This document shows, piece by piece, positions 1 through 8,592 of a stretch of DNA of 25,723 bases; within the stretch, counting starts at the first letter, position 1, and each line of letters opens with the position of its first letter. The notes under the pieces were generated by a model, which saw nothing but the letters and a program-made list of their open reading frames with translations, was not told the origin of the DNA and made no database searches. Position numbers and translations under genes: made by a program. The stretch lies in assembly GCA_039199225.1 (NCBI GenBank), contig JBCCSZ010000085.1:1-25723 (forward strand), read 5' to 3'. The stretch is from JBCCSZ01 sp039199225. GTDB taxonomy: Bacteria; Bacteroidota; Bacteroidia; Chitinophagales; Saprospiraceae.

Positions 1-1302
1 GTTGTCATCCCAGTTGCGAACTTCCGGTTTGCCCAATTTACCAACGCTTTTGGCCACCACCATGGAGACTGTTGCATCGCCTGTGACATTGATGACGGTA
101 CGGCACATATCGAGTGGGCGATCGACCGCAAAAATAAGGGCCAGTCCGATGGCAAGCTTATCGGCTGGTAAACCAATGGATTCCAATACAATGACCAACA
201 TGACCATGCCGGCACCTGGTACGGCAGCCGAGCCAATGGAAGCCAGGGTAGCGGTCAGCACAATGGTGAGCTGATCATTGAAATCGAGGTCAAAATCGAG
301 GGCCTGGGTGATGAAGACGGCGGCAACGGCTTGGTAAAGACTGGTGCCATCCATATTAATGGTAGCGCCGACGGGACAAACAAAGCTGGCGACCTCTGAG
401 TCAACCCCCAGATGTTCTTCCACTCGCTCCATGGTCACTGGCAGCGTTGCGGCGCTGGAACTGGTGGAAAAGGCCAACAATTGGGCAGGACTGATGCCAT
501 TCAGGAAAAAACTGGGCTTGACGCCTGTGTAGAAGTACAAAAAGGTCAGATAAACACCGACCATCAGCAGCAAGCCCGCAACAACTGCGCCCGCGTACAT
601 CGCCAATGCGACAAATAGATCGGGATTTTGGGTCTCTACGATGAGAGAGGCCAACAAGGCAAACACTGCAAAGGGCGCAATGAGCATGATGAGGTCCACC
701 ATTTTAAGCACCACCGCATTCAAGCCATCGAAAAAAGCTTTTATAGGGGCGGATTCTTCTGGCTTGACCAACAAAATACTGATGCCAAAGAAGATGACAA
801 AAAAGATGACTTGCAACATATTGCCATTGTCGCTGGCCGCTCCGAAGATATTCGAAGGTACCATATCTACGATGAATTGTAGCGGCCCCTTATTTTGTTG
901 GTTCTGTGCGGCTTCGACCTTCTGGTTGGCCTTATCTGCATAGGCTGCCGACAATTCTGTCAAGGTTTCAGGGCTGATGCTGTTGCCCGGTTGGATGATG
1001 TTAACAATCAGAAGGCCAATGGAAATAGCCACTACGGTGGTCATCAGATAAATGATGATGGTTCGTCCACCTATCTGAGAAAACTTGGAAATGTCTTTCA
1101 GGTCGGAAATCCCTTTAATCAATGAAGCGATGATGAGTGGGATGGCGATCAGCTTCAATAAATTGACGAATATCGTTCCGATGGGCTTGATCCAGTTGGT
1201 TATAAAGCTAAGTCCCCAACTAGTGCCAGCAATCAAGAGACCAAAAACAACACCGGCTACCATGCCGATCAAAATTTGCCAATGCAATGCGATCTTTTTC
1301 AT
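1..1302 (-). CDS. Dicarboxylate/amino acid:cation symporter (DAACS family), 3' end cut by window edge
   Basis: Inner-membrane secondary transporter that would import acidic amino acids or C4-dicarboxylates with Na+ or H+. Reading the minus strand from the ATG at 1302 gives 434 uninterrupted residues with no stop before base 1. The N-terminus (MKKIALHWQILIGMVAG) leads into many hydrophobic segments. Family landmarks are visible: the serine-rich reentrant-loop motif STSSSAATLP (about residues 278-287), NMDGT (about 315-319), and a C-terminal stretch with DRPLDMCRT and NVTGD, the region holding substrate and cation ligands in GltPh-type transporters. About 25 charged residues around position 130 form a hydrophilic loop. 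It probably lacks only a short C-terminal tail. The exact substrate (glutamate, aspartate, succinate, or other) cannot be told from these motifs. It is divergent from tamB. Confidence 0.93.
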   Translation of the reverse strand, partial: MKKIALHWQILIGMVAGVVFGLLIAGTSWGLSFITNWIKPIGTIFVNLLKLIAIPLIIASLIKGISDLKDISKFSQIGGRTIIIYLMTTVVAISIGLLIVNIIQPGNSISPETLTELSAAYADKANQKVEAAQNQQNKGPLQFIVDMVPSNIFGAASDNGNMLQVIFFVIFFGISILLVKPEESAPIKAFFDGLNAVVLKMVDLIMLIAPFAVFALLASLIVETQNPDLFVALAMYAGAVVAGLLLMVGVYLTFLYFYTGVKPSFFLNGISPAQLLAFSTSSSAATLPVTMERVEEHLGVDSEVASFVCPVGATINMDGTSLYQAVAAVFITQALDFDLDFNDQLTIVLTATLASIGSAAVPGAGMVMLVIVLESIGLPADKLAIGLALIFAVDRPLDMCRTVINVTGDATVSMVVAKSVGKLGKPEVRNWDDN

Positions 1303-1607
1303 CGAGGAATTCGTTTTGTTTGGTGACAAGCCAAAATAGGAAAAAATAATGGCTTGATTTCCATCTTTTGTGCTGCACGACAGATCACGGCTCGTCAAAA
1401 CCACTTAAGAAATCGTTAAACAAGGCCGTTGAAAGGCAATAAATAGTCGATATGGAGTTTTAAAACTATATTTGACCGAACGACAAAGGCCGCTTTGTGG
1501 AAAACTTAGGTCCAATAGAACACGGCCTGATTATGGTATTCTTACTATTTTGCGAAAAATCACAAACGAACCGTATCGCTTCATAAACCAATACTTTTTA
1601 ACCGGAT
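1303..1607. other. Intergenic region between divergent symporter and tamB genes
   Basis: This 305-bp stretch has no convincing ORF. It must hold the promoters for the leftward symporter gene and rightward tamB. It contains a TATATTTG box (listed separately) and a small perfect hairpin at 1483-1498 (ACAAAG, loop GCCG, CTTTGT) just downstream of that box, which would lie in the tamB leader. For the leftward gene I see only CAAAATA at about 1331, one base short of a reversed TAnnTTTG element. Nothing resembling a known riboswitch or a tRNA was recognised. Confidence 0.6.
1467..1474 (+). promoter_or_regulatory. Candidate Bacteroidota -7 element upstream of tamB
   Basis: TATATTTG is an exact match to the Bacteroidota sigma-ABfr -7 consensus TAnnTTTG and lies about 133 bp before the tamB start on the same strand. 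The nearest upstream TTG (1429-1431) is too far for a normal -33 element, so support rests on the -7 box alone. It is a motif match, not a mapped promoter. Confidence 0.35.
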
Positions 1608-4600
1608 ATGTCGAAGCCATCTCCACCTTTAATTGAATCTTTTTTCGGACGCTTGCGCCGCCGGAGAATCATTCGCCTTGTGTGGAAGTTCTTCAAAAGG
1701 TTTTTCGTCGTTTGCCTGTTTCTACTCTTCGGCCTATGGTTTTTATTGCAAAGTGAACGCTTTCAGAATTGGGCCATCGGAAAAACGACAACCTTCCTTT
1801 CAGAGGAACTGAATACCGAGATTGAGGTTGGACATATCGATATTGACTTTTTCAATAAGTTGGTCTTGGAGGATTTTTTCCTGGCCGATCAAAGAGGGGA
1901 TACATTGCTGTACAGCCGGGAGCTGAAGACCAGCCTCAGCGCCAATCTGCTGGGTATTCTCGGGGGAGAGTTGGACATCGACGATATTTACCTCGAGGAT
2001 GCCATCGTACACATTCAACGAGACAGCAATCAGCGACAGAATAACTTCGCTTTCATTCTGGATTATCTCAAGAAGCCCAAAAAGAAGAAAAAGAAAAAGA
2101 AAGCGAAAACGGCCTCCAAGCCTTTTCTGTTGGACATCGATGCTGTCTATCTAACCAATGTCCACTTTATCAAGCAAGATGTCCCCAAGGGGCAACTCAT
2201 CGACGTGCTATTGCCCAGGGGAAAGATTTTGGTGGATGAATTGCTGTTGGACGACAACCAATTTCGCCTAAAAGAAGTGGAGTTGAGTCGTCCGATTGTC
2301 CGAATCGCGGAAAACGAACGCATGCCCCTCCCAAAGGAGCCCAAGCCGACCTTGATTGTATTGAAGGAGGAGCAAAGCGATACCAAAGACAGCGCCAAGA
2401 CCAAAAAGCCGCTTCAGTTGGAGCTGGCTAGGTTGCGATTGACCAATGGCATTTTTTATTTGGACAACTATCGCAAGGCCCCCGAGCGGGTAAAGCCTCT
2501 GGATGTGGTTGATTTTGAGCATTTGGCCCTAGATGAGATCACGCTGGCCATCGACAGCTTTGCTTATAGCCCTGACAACTACAGCGGTATTGTCGAGCGC
2601 ATCAGTTGTCGAGAGCAAAGTGGATTTGTCCTGCGCAAATTGTCAGCAGAGCGGGCCAAGGTGACCAATCGACGATTGGAGTTGACCGGAATGGAATTAA
2701 TGACTCCTCAGAGCCATCTCAGAGATACCTTGATCTTTAAGTATCGATCCTTTAGTGATTTCGATGATTTTGAGGACCGCGTTTTGATGGATGGCCGTTT
2801 CAAAAAATCCAAGGTGGCCCTCAAGGACGTCATGGCTTTTGCGCCCAAGTTGAACAATAACAATTTTTTTGCGAAAAATCAGGAGGAGGTCATCCAACTA
2901 GATGGCCGCTTGAGCGGGCGAGTCAACAATCTTCGAGGGCGAAATTTATTGATTCGGCTGGGACGAAGGTCCTATTTCAAAGGCAGTTTCAGCTCCCGTA
3001 ACTTGGCAATCAAAAACGAGGAGGCCCTCAACCTCAAGTTGGAGCGGCTGCGGACCGACATGCAAACGCTTCGCTTGCTGATCCCAAATTTTAATCCACC
3101 CAAAAACTTCGACAAATTGGGGCGGATAGACTTTAGTGGTCGATTCGATGGCTTCTTTGTTGATTTCGTTGCCTACGGTGAACTACAGTCCGAATTGGGT
3201 AAGGCGACCATGGATATGCGAATGGACCTGCGGCGTGGTCGCGACCTGGCGGAGTATTCCGGGCAGTTGTCCTTGGAATCCTTTGACTTGGCCAGATGGG
3301 CGGACGACGATCGATTGGGGAAGGTCACCTTCCGATCGGAGGTCAAAAATGGGGTGGGGCTGACATTGGAGACAGTGGACGTCAAGCTAGGGGCCAATAT
3401 CCAGTCCTTTACATTCAAAGATTATACGTATGAGAATTTGGCCATAGAGGGTAAGTTCAATCAAAAGCTGTTCGATGGAAAGCTCAACATCAAGGATGAC
3501 AACATCGACCTGGCCTTCGACGGAGCCTTGGACTTTTCAGATAGCATTCCTCTGTTCAACTTCCGGGCGCAAGTCAATGAACTCGATCTAAAATCGCTCA
3601 ATTTATCCAAGCAGAACTTTGTCTTGGCTGGCAAGGTGGACATTGAGTTGCGTGATAAGAACTTCGCGAACATGACCGGGCATATTGTGGCCAATGACTT
3701 GATGCTGCAAAAAGACGATAGTTTGCGCTTTGTCATGGATACGCTTTCGGTTGTCAATACGCTACTCGACAATGGTGATAAGAGCCTCTTGCTGCATTCG
3801 GAATTAATCAATCTGCAAATGATCGGTCGCTTTGACATCGATCGACTAGGGGACGTCTTCACTGGATTCATCGAAAAGAACTACACAGAATTGGCCGACC
3901 GATTCGGTATTCGAAGCTCCGGCAAGCCCTTGCCAGTCAGCCGCTTTGGCTACAATTTAGACATTCACGATACCAAAAACCTGACCGAGCTGTTTGTACC
4001 CGGGCTGGACACTTTGCGTGATATTGTTTTGAAAGGGCTGGTCGATACCTACCGGGATACGATTTCTTTGTTGTTGGATATTCCGGCGCTTGCGGTGAAC
4101 AATCTTCAATTCGAAGACATCATCCTCCAATTCGATGGCAATGACAAAAACAGCCTGGTCGACCTGGGGGTTTACCATACCGTGATCAACAACAAACAGC
4201 ACTTTGAGCCGCTGAGTTTGCAAGCCGACATCCAAAAGGATACGGTGGCCTTTGAGTTGAATGCGACCAATTTCAACAACATTCTCGATAATCTCAACCT
4301 GAATGGCCGATTGTTTTTTGTCGACGATATGGTCCAAATCAGCTTTTTGCCATCCGATCTGGTCATCCTACAAGATCGTTGGAGCATCGATCCGAGTAAC
4401 TATTTGCGATTCAACAAAAAACGCATTGAGACGGAGGCTTTCCGCCTGACCTTGAACGATCGGATCATCGAATTGGAAAACATCGGCAATCGGGGGCTCA
4501 AGGCGCATGTGGAAGGCTTCGATCTGAGCCTGATCGATGAAATATGGGACTACAGCAAGCTGGATTTCAATGGTCGATTTACCGTAGAGGTGTCGGCGCA

Positions 4601-6500
4601 AGATATTTTTAAGCTTCAGGAATTGGAGCTGAGTGTGATGGCCGATACGATGTTTGTCAATGGAGACGACTGGGGTGTGCTGCGCATCGATGCCAACATG
4701 CCCACCACCAAGCACGCTGTCCAAGGCTACGTCAGTATTACCAAAGACGATCAACAGCTGATCACGGAGGGCTACTTTGCACCGCCAAAATCCATCCGTC
4801 AGGACTTTATGAAGTACAAGTACGAGTTCAATGGCAACATCAGCAACTTTCCCTTGTACATCGCAGAATATTGGATTGCTGGGGGCGTCGACAATACCAA
4901 AGGCAGCTTTGATGCGGAGGTCAAAATATATGGCGACCGCAAACCACGCCTGAAAGGAGAATTGCAGATACGCAATTTGGAAACAACTATTGAATACCTC
5001 AATACCCGATACACGGCAGAGTCCGGAACGGTCAAAATGAATGATGAGTACTTTTTCGATGCCAGTGGCAATACCATCAAGGATCGGGATGGGCGGGTGG
5101 CTTATGTAACTGGAGGAATTACCCATAAGTGGTTGAAGAACCTGGGACTGAATGCCACCATCAATTCGCCTGAGTTCCTGGTATTGAATACAACCAAGGA
5201 GGACAGCGATCTTTACTATGGGACAGCGATCGCTGGTGGTGAGGTCAAATTCACGGGAAACTTTAATCAAACCAACATCGACATTGATGCCTTCTCGCGT
5301 TCCAATAGTGAGTTGTTCATTCCGTTGACGGAGGATCGGGATGCCTCTGAAATCAGCTTCATCAAGCTCATCAACAAGGAGGATCGCAAAATCGTGATTG
5401 ATAAGAAGAAAAACCGCGACTTGCGCGGGGTCGAGCTGAACATGAACCTTTCCTTCAACGATGCCGCCCAGGTATCCATGATTTTTGATGAACGCACCCG
5501 GGACATCATGCGCGGACGAGGCAATGGAGACATTCAAATTTTCATTTCTCGATCCGGCAATTTTACCATGTATGGCAATTACGACATCACAGAAGGGGAG
5601 TACCTCTACACCTGGATGCGCTTTGTCAACAAGCCATTCGCCATTCAGGAAGGGGGCAACATCCGTTGGTCGGGTGATCCCTACAACGCACAAATCAACA
5701 TCGAAGCCGAATACAAAGGGCTGACTTCACCGCTGACCAATTTCCTTTTCGAATACCTCAACGACGACCAGGTTCGCCAGGAAGCCCGACAGTCTTCTTC
5801 GGTGGATTTGACGATGTTGCTCAGTGGTCAATTGCAAAAACCGGATATTTCCTTCGACATCAACTTCCCCAAGGTAACGGGGGAGCTGCGCAACTACACA
5901 GATTCCAAGATGCGAATTCTCCGTGGCGACCCCAACGAGCTCAATCGCCAAGTATTTGGTTTGATGGTCATCGGCTCCTTTTTGCCTTCGGGACAATCAA
6001 CTTTTGCCGGAAATGAAAGCCTCATTCCGATCAACACCGTATCTGAATGGGTGGCCAATCAGCTGTCCATCTACGTAACAGAACTCTTGTCTGAGGCCAT
6101 CACGGGCGGTGCCATTACAGGGGTTGACGTCGATTTCAATTACAATTTTTACCAGTCTAATGAATTGGATTTGGACGATGAACAAATCATTCGTTCAGGG
6201 AGCGAACTGGGCTTGGACTTCAAGCTACTGCTCAACGATCGCTTGGAGCTGAACCTCGGTGGCAACATCGATTTTTCCAGCTCTGCCGGCGGTTCTTCCA
6301 ATGCACAAAACTATCCTTCTGGCGAAATCATCTTTGAATATGCCATCACCGACAATCGCCGGCTGAAAGTCCGCGGCTACCTCCTTTCTGACCAAACGCT
6401 CTTGACCAGCCGCCGCAACAAGTACGGTTTGGGTTTGCGCTACAGCAAGGAATTTGAAACCCTCAAAGAGTTTTTTCAAAACAAGAAAAAGAAGGATTGA
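1608..6500 (+). CDS. tamB: TamB-like translocation/assembly module protein (DUF490 family)
   Basis: Very large (1630 aa) envelope protein anchored in the inner membrane and predicted to span the periplasm as a long beta-helical, lipid-groove structure. In Proteobacteria TamB works with the Omp85 protein TamA, and AsmA-like relatives move phospholipid to the outer membrane. The sequence shows an Arg-rich start, one transmembrane segment at about residues 31-48, then more than 1500 residues of alternating polar and hydrophobic beta-type sequence. A typical TamB C-terminal domain starts at about 1300, with the conserved pattern GNYDITEGEYLY, then FAIQEGGNIRWSGDP, then NIEAEY. The end is GLGLRYSKEF followed by a Lys-rich tail. 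A striking Lys-rich tract lies at residues 155-171. The start is the first ATG, just ahead of the membrane anchor. No tamA-like Omp85 gene is in the window, so the partner must be elsewhere. Proteobacterial TamB is shorter (about 1260 aa), whereas Bacteroidota versions are often longer. Confidence 0.9.
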   Translation: MSKPSPPLIESFFGRLRRRRIIRLVWKFFKRFFVVCLFLLFGLWFLLQSERFQNWAIGKTTTFLSEELNTEIEVGHIDIDFFNKLVLEDFFLADQRGDTLLYSRELKTSLSANLLGILGGELDIDDIYLEDAIVHIQRDSNQRQNNFAFILDYLKKPKKKKKKKKAKTASKPFLLDIDAVYLTNVHFIKQDVPKGQLIDVLLPRGKILVDELLLDDNQFRLKEVELSRPIVRIAENERMPLPKEPKPTLIVLKEEQSDTKDSAKTKKPLQLELARLRLTNGIFYLDNYRKAPERVKPLDVVDFEHLALDEITLAIDSFAYSPDNYSGIVERISCREQSGFVLRKLSAERAKVTNRRLELTGMELMTPQSHLRDTLIFKYRSFSDFDDFEDRVLMDGRFKKSKVALKDVMAFAPKLNNNNFFAKNQEEVIQLDGRLSGRVNNLRGRNLLIRLGRRSYFKGSFSSRNLAIKNEEALNLKLERLRTDMQTLRLLIPNFNPPKNFDKLGRIDFSGRFDGFFVDFVAYGELQSELGKATMDMRMDLRRGRDLAEYSGQLSLESFDLARWADDDRLGKVTFRSEVKNGVGLTLETVDVKLGANIQSFTFKDYTYENLAIEGKFNQKLFDGKLNIKDDNIDLAFDGALDFSDSIPLFNFRAQVNELDLKSLNLSKQNFVLAGKVDIELRDKNFANMTGHIVANDLMLQKDDSLRFVMDTLSVVNTLLDNGDKSLLLHSELINLQMIGRFDIDRLGDVFTGFIEKNYTELADRFGIRSSGKPLPVSRFGYNLDIHDTKNLTELFVPGLDTLRDIVLKGLVDTYRDTISLLLDIPALAVNNLQFEDIILQFDGNDKNSLVDLGVYHTVINNKQHFEPLSLQADIQKDTVAFELNATNFNNILDNLNLNGRLFFVDDMVQISFLPSDLVILQDRWSIDPSNYLRFNKKRIETEAFRLTLNDRIIELENIGNRGLKAHVEGFDLSLIDEIWDYSKLDFNGRFTVEVSAQDIFKLQELELSVMADTMFVNGDDWGVLRIDANMPTTKHAVQGYVSITKDDQQLITEGYFAPPKSIRQDFMKYKYEFNGNISNFPLYIAEYWIAGGVDNTKGSFDAEVKIYGDRKPRLKGELQIRNLETTIEYLNTRYTAESGTVKMNDEYFFDASGNTIKDRDGRVAYVTGGITHKWLKNLGLNATINSPEFLVLNTTKEDSDLYYGTAIAGGEVKFTGNFNQTNIDIDAFSRSNSELFIPLTEDRDASEISFIKLINKEDRKIVIDKKKNRDLRGVELNMNLSFNDAAQVSMIFDERTRDIMRGRGNGDIQIFISRSGNFTMYGNYDITEGEYLYTWMRFVNKPFAIQEGGNIRWSGDPYNAQINIEAEYKGLTSPLTNFLFEYLNDDQVRQEARQSSSVDLTMLLSGQLQKPDISFDINFPKVTGELRNYTDSKMRILRGDPNELNRQVFGLMVIGSFLPSGQSTFAGNESLIPINTVSEWVANQLSIYVTELLSEAITGGAITGVDVDFNYNFYQSNELDLDDEQIIRSGSELGLDFKLLLNDRLELNLGGNIDFSSSAGGSSNAQNYPSGEIIFEYAITDNRRLKVRGYLLSDQTLLTSRRNKYGLGLRYSKEFETLKEFFQNKKKKD

Positions 6501-6531
6501 GAATCGTTTTGTCGGCAACAAGAAACCAAAA

Positions 6532-6924
6532 ATGAACCACTACATCCAGGAGCTAGAAAGAATCAAAGGAATCTGTTTTTCAAATAAGATTCAGATCGAT
6601 CTGGCGGTCAATACCAAAAGATACATCGATACGAATTTTGATAAAGAAATCAAGCTGGATATACTGGCCCATCTACAGTTCACTTCCAAATATCATTTGA
6701 TCAGGGTTTTTAAGAGGTACCACGGAATTACCCCCAGGCAATATCTCATCAATAAGCGCATCGAAAAGGCGAAGAAAAACCTAGAATCAGGTAAATCTGT
6801 TTCCGAGACATGCTACACAGTCGGATTTGGAAGCATTAACTCCTTCTCCAATCTGTTCAAAGTCAAAACCGGCATGTCTCCATCGGTTTACAGAAGAGCA
6901 ACTTTCGATAAATCAAAGAGCTGA
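6532..6924 (+). CDS. Short AraC-family transcriptional regulator (DNA-binding domain only)
   Basis: A 130-residue protein made almost wholly of an AraC/XylS DNA-binding domain with two helix-turn-helix units. The first is at about residues 38-60 (LDILAHLQFTSKYHLIRVFK). The second is at about 88-112 (SVSETCYTVGFGSINSFSNLFK). It ends with the usual GMSPSVYRR motif. There is no ligand-binding or dimerisation domain, only about 30 leading residues. I chose the ATG at 6532, 31 bp after the tamB stop. An in-frame start at 6454 would lie inside tamB and add unrelated Lys/Arg-rich residues. The 42-bp gap to the following VOC gene suggests a two-gene unit, and such AraC-VOC pairs are common in Bacteroidota. 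Base composition is clearly lower in GC than in tamB. Target genes are unknown; autoregulation and control of the VOC gene are the obvious guesses. Confidence 0.88.
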   Translation: MNHYIQELERIKGICFSNKIQIDLAVNTKRYIDTNFDKEIKLDILAHLQFTSKYHLIRVFKRYHGITPRQYLINKRIEKAKKNLESGKSVSETCYTVGFGSINSFSNLFKVKTGMSPSVYRRATFDKSKS

Positions 6925-6966
6925 ATTTGATTCATATTGTGGGACTTACTCATCAAAATTTAGATC

Positions 6967-7362
6967 ATGCGAATCAAAATTGTAAGCATTCCTGTCAGAG
7001 ACCAACAAAAAGCACTGGATTTTTACACTGGTGTTTTGGGCTTTGTAAAAAAGATAGACCTCCCACTGAGTGAAGGCAACCGATGGCTGACCGTCGTTTC
7101 TAAATACGACCAAGATGGTCCAGAGCTATTGCTCGAACCAGCCCCCAATCACTTCCCGCCCTCAAAGGTTTATCAAGATGAATTGATGAAAGCCGGTATC
7201 CCATATACGCAATTCTATGTTGACAATATCCAAGAAGAATTTGAAAGGTTGTCGAAACTGGGTGTTGAATTCAGTATGAAGCCAACAGAGATGGGAACTG
7301 TGATCGTGGCCGTATTCAACGATACATGTGGAAACAATATCCAATTGGTTGAAGAGAAATAA
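6967..7362 (+). CDS. VOC-family (glyoxalase/bleomycin-resistance fold) protein
   Basis: A 131-residue single VOC-fold protein. It begins MRIKIVSIPVRDQQKALDFY and continues through GVLGF, RWLTVV and LLLEP to the closing DTCGNNIQLVE. This is the paired beta-alpha-beta-beta-beta layout of glyoxalase I, fosfomycin/bleomycin resistance proteins and extradiol dioxygenases. The N-terminal metal position usually held by His appears to be Val/Ser here (IVSIPV), while a Glu (about E129) is present at the end, so canonical glyoxalase I activity is doubtful. Substrate cannot be assigned. It follows the AraC-type regulator by 42 bp on the same strand and shares its low GC, so the two probably travel and are expressed together. 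It ends 55 bp before the convergent EEP gene. Confidence 0.85.
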   Translation: MRIKIVSIPVRDQQKALDFYTGVLGFVKKIDLPLSEGNRWLTVVSKYDQDGPELLLEPAPNHFPPSKVYQDELMKAGIPYTQFYVDNIQEEFERLSKLGVEFSMKPTEMGTVIVAVFNDTCGNNIQLVEEK

Positions 7363-7417
7363 GTATTGCCCCTGACAGCATTACAAGCGTGGTTTGGAGA
7401 TTTACTGCTCGATGGTT

Positions 7418-8476
7418 TTACTTGGATGCTTTCAGGTCGATGTAAACAGGGAAGTGATCGCTTGAACCACCATAATAATTTGGACCTCCGTAAGTTTTGC
7501 TGGGTCGCCGACCATACTTTTTATCCTCATAAATCATCCAATCTGCCTGGTAAATACTGGCCGGACTGGCACTCAAGGATGCGGATGGGTCGATTAATGC
7601 GGCCGATACGATGATCTGGTCGAGCATATTCCAATTGTCTTTGTACTTGTAGGTGCCTTCGCCGCTGCGATCGAGGGCGGCGCTGCAGTTGTAAAGGTAA
7701 TCGAATCGGTCGGGAGGGCCGGCCGTTCTAGCTGCTTGGAGCTTGGATAGTATGCTTTTGTTATCTGTCTCGTCGTTGAAATCACCCATCAGGATGATCT
7801 TGGCCTTGGTGTTTTTGGTAAAAATTCCATCGATTTGCTTGCGCAATTCCGAGGCTACAAATAGGCGCTTGGGCTCGCTGGCTTCCACGCCGCCGCGGCG
7901 ACTTGGCCAGTGATTTACGAAGAGGTGCAAACTGTCTCTGTTGCGATACAACCCCTTGACATAAAGAATATCTCGGGTGGTATAATCCGGCATATCCGGT
8001 ATGACCTCCTGGGGAAAATGAATCGGAATGGCCTTGGAGTCCAACACTTTGAAAATACTAGACTGATAGAGCAGTGCGACATCGATGCCCCGTTTGTCCG
8101 GCGAATCATAATGGACAAATTGGTAGGCATGCTCCGATAAAGTTGTTTTTTCAATAAAATCTTTCAGTGTTTGCGCATTTTCAATTTCGCAGAGGCCAAT
8201 GAGCTGTGGATAGGCCATCCCTTCAACCACCCTACAAAGGTTATTAAGCTTGGTCTGATAGCGCTTTTCGGTCCATTGTTTTTTGCCGGTTGGCGTGAAC
8301 TCTTCATCGAAGGTTTGCGGGTCATCCTGTGTGTCGAAAAGGTTTTCGACATTGTAAAAGGCCAGGCGGCCCGGCTGGTCCGTCGACTTGGTGGCGGTTC
8401 GATCGCTCGTCTTACAGCCAAATATGGCCAGCAATAACAGCGATAGGACAATGAAGGTGGTATTTGTTATTCGCAT
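7418..8476 (-). CDS. Endonuclease/exonuclease/phosphatase-family lipoprotein
   Basis: A 352-residue protein with a lipoprotein signal peptide (hydrophobic residues 8-19, lipid-attachment Cys21 in LAIFGC), so it should be membrane-anchored outside the cytoplasm. The rest is one endonuclease/exonuclease/phosphatase (EEP, DNase I-like) domain. Catalytic landmarks are in order: FYNVENLFD (N42), GLCEIEN (metal-binding Glu97), VNHWPSRRGG (His189), LMGDFND (D232, N234), MLDQI (D286) and SSDHFPVY (D340, H341). All key residues look intact, so a metal-dependent phosphodiesterase or nuclease is expected. Likely roles are extracellular DNA breakdown or phosphate scavenging, but the substrate could equally be a sugar or lipid phosphate. 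It is transcribed alone and divergently from aceK. Confidence 0.9.
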   Translation of the reverse strand: MRITNTTFIVLSLLLLAIFGCKTSDRTATKSTDQPGRLAFYNVENLFDTQDDPQTFDEEFTPTGKKQWTEKRYQTKLNNLCRVVEGMAYPQLIGLCEIENAQTLKDFIEKTTLSEHAYQFVHYDSPDKRGIDVALLYQSSIFKVLDSKAIPIHFPQEVIPDMPDYTTRDILYVKGLYRNRDSLHLFVNHWPSRRGGVEASEPKRLFVASELRKQIDGIFTKNTKAKIILMGDFNDETDNKSILSKLQAARTAGPPDRFDYLYNCSAALDRSGEGTYKYKDNWNMLDQIIVSAALIDPSASLSASPASIYQADWMIYEDKKYGRRPSKTYGGPNYYGGSSDHFPVYIDLKASK

Positions 8477-8496
8477 AATAATCCTTTCTTAGACCA

Positions 8497-8504
8497 CAAA
8501 AGTA
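8497..8504 (-). promoter_or_regulatory. Candidate -7 element of the EEP lipoprotein gene
   Basis: On the minus strand this reads TACTTTTG, an exact TAnnTTTG match. It sits 20 bp before the ATG at 8476, which would give a leader of only about 10-15 nt. No clear -33 TTG was found at the right distance. It lies in the 116-bp spacer shared with aceK. Confidence 0.4.
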
Positions 8505-8592
8505 GGAATTATCCAAGCATTATTTTACTTTTAACCTATGTCCTACCGTTGAAGACCACTGTGCCATTTGTCCAAGCATTTATTACAGACCT

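Noticed and set aside
4368..5693. Long minus-strand ORF (441 codons) inside tamB
   Set aside because: It is wholly antisense to a clearly real TamB region, has no recognisable motifs, and its composition follows from the tamB codons.
6454..6531. Upstream extension of the AraC gene into tamB
   Set aside because: Would add 26 Lys/Arg-rich residues encoded out of frame within the tamB 3' end; ATG 6532 gives a normal domain start.
7366..7614. Plus-strand ORF of 82 codons after the VOC gene
   Set aside because: It starts 4 bp after the VOC stop but mostly lies antisense to the conserved C-terminus of the EEP protein (SDHFPVY region), and its product has no features.
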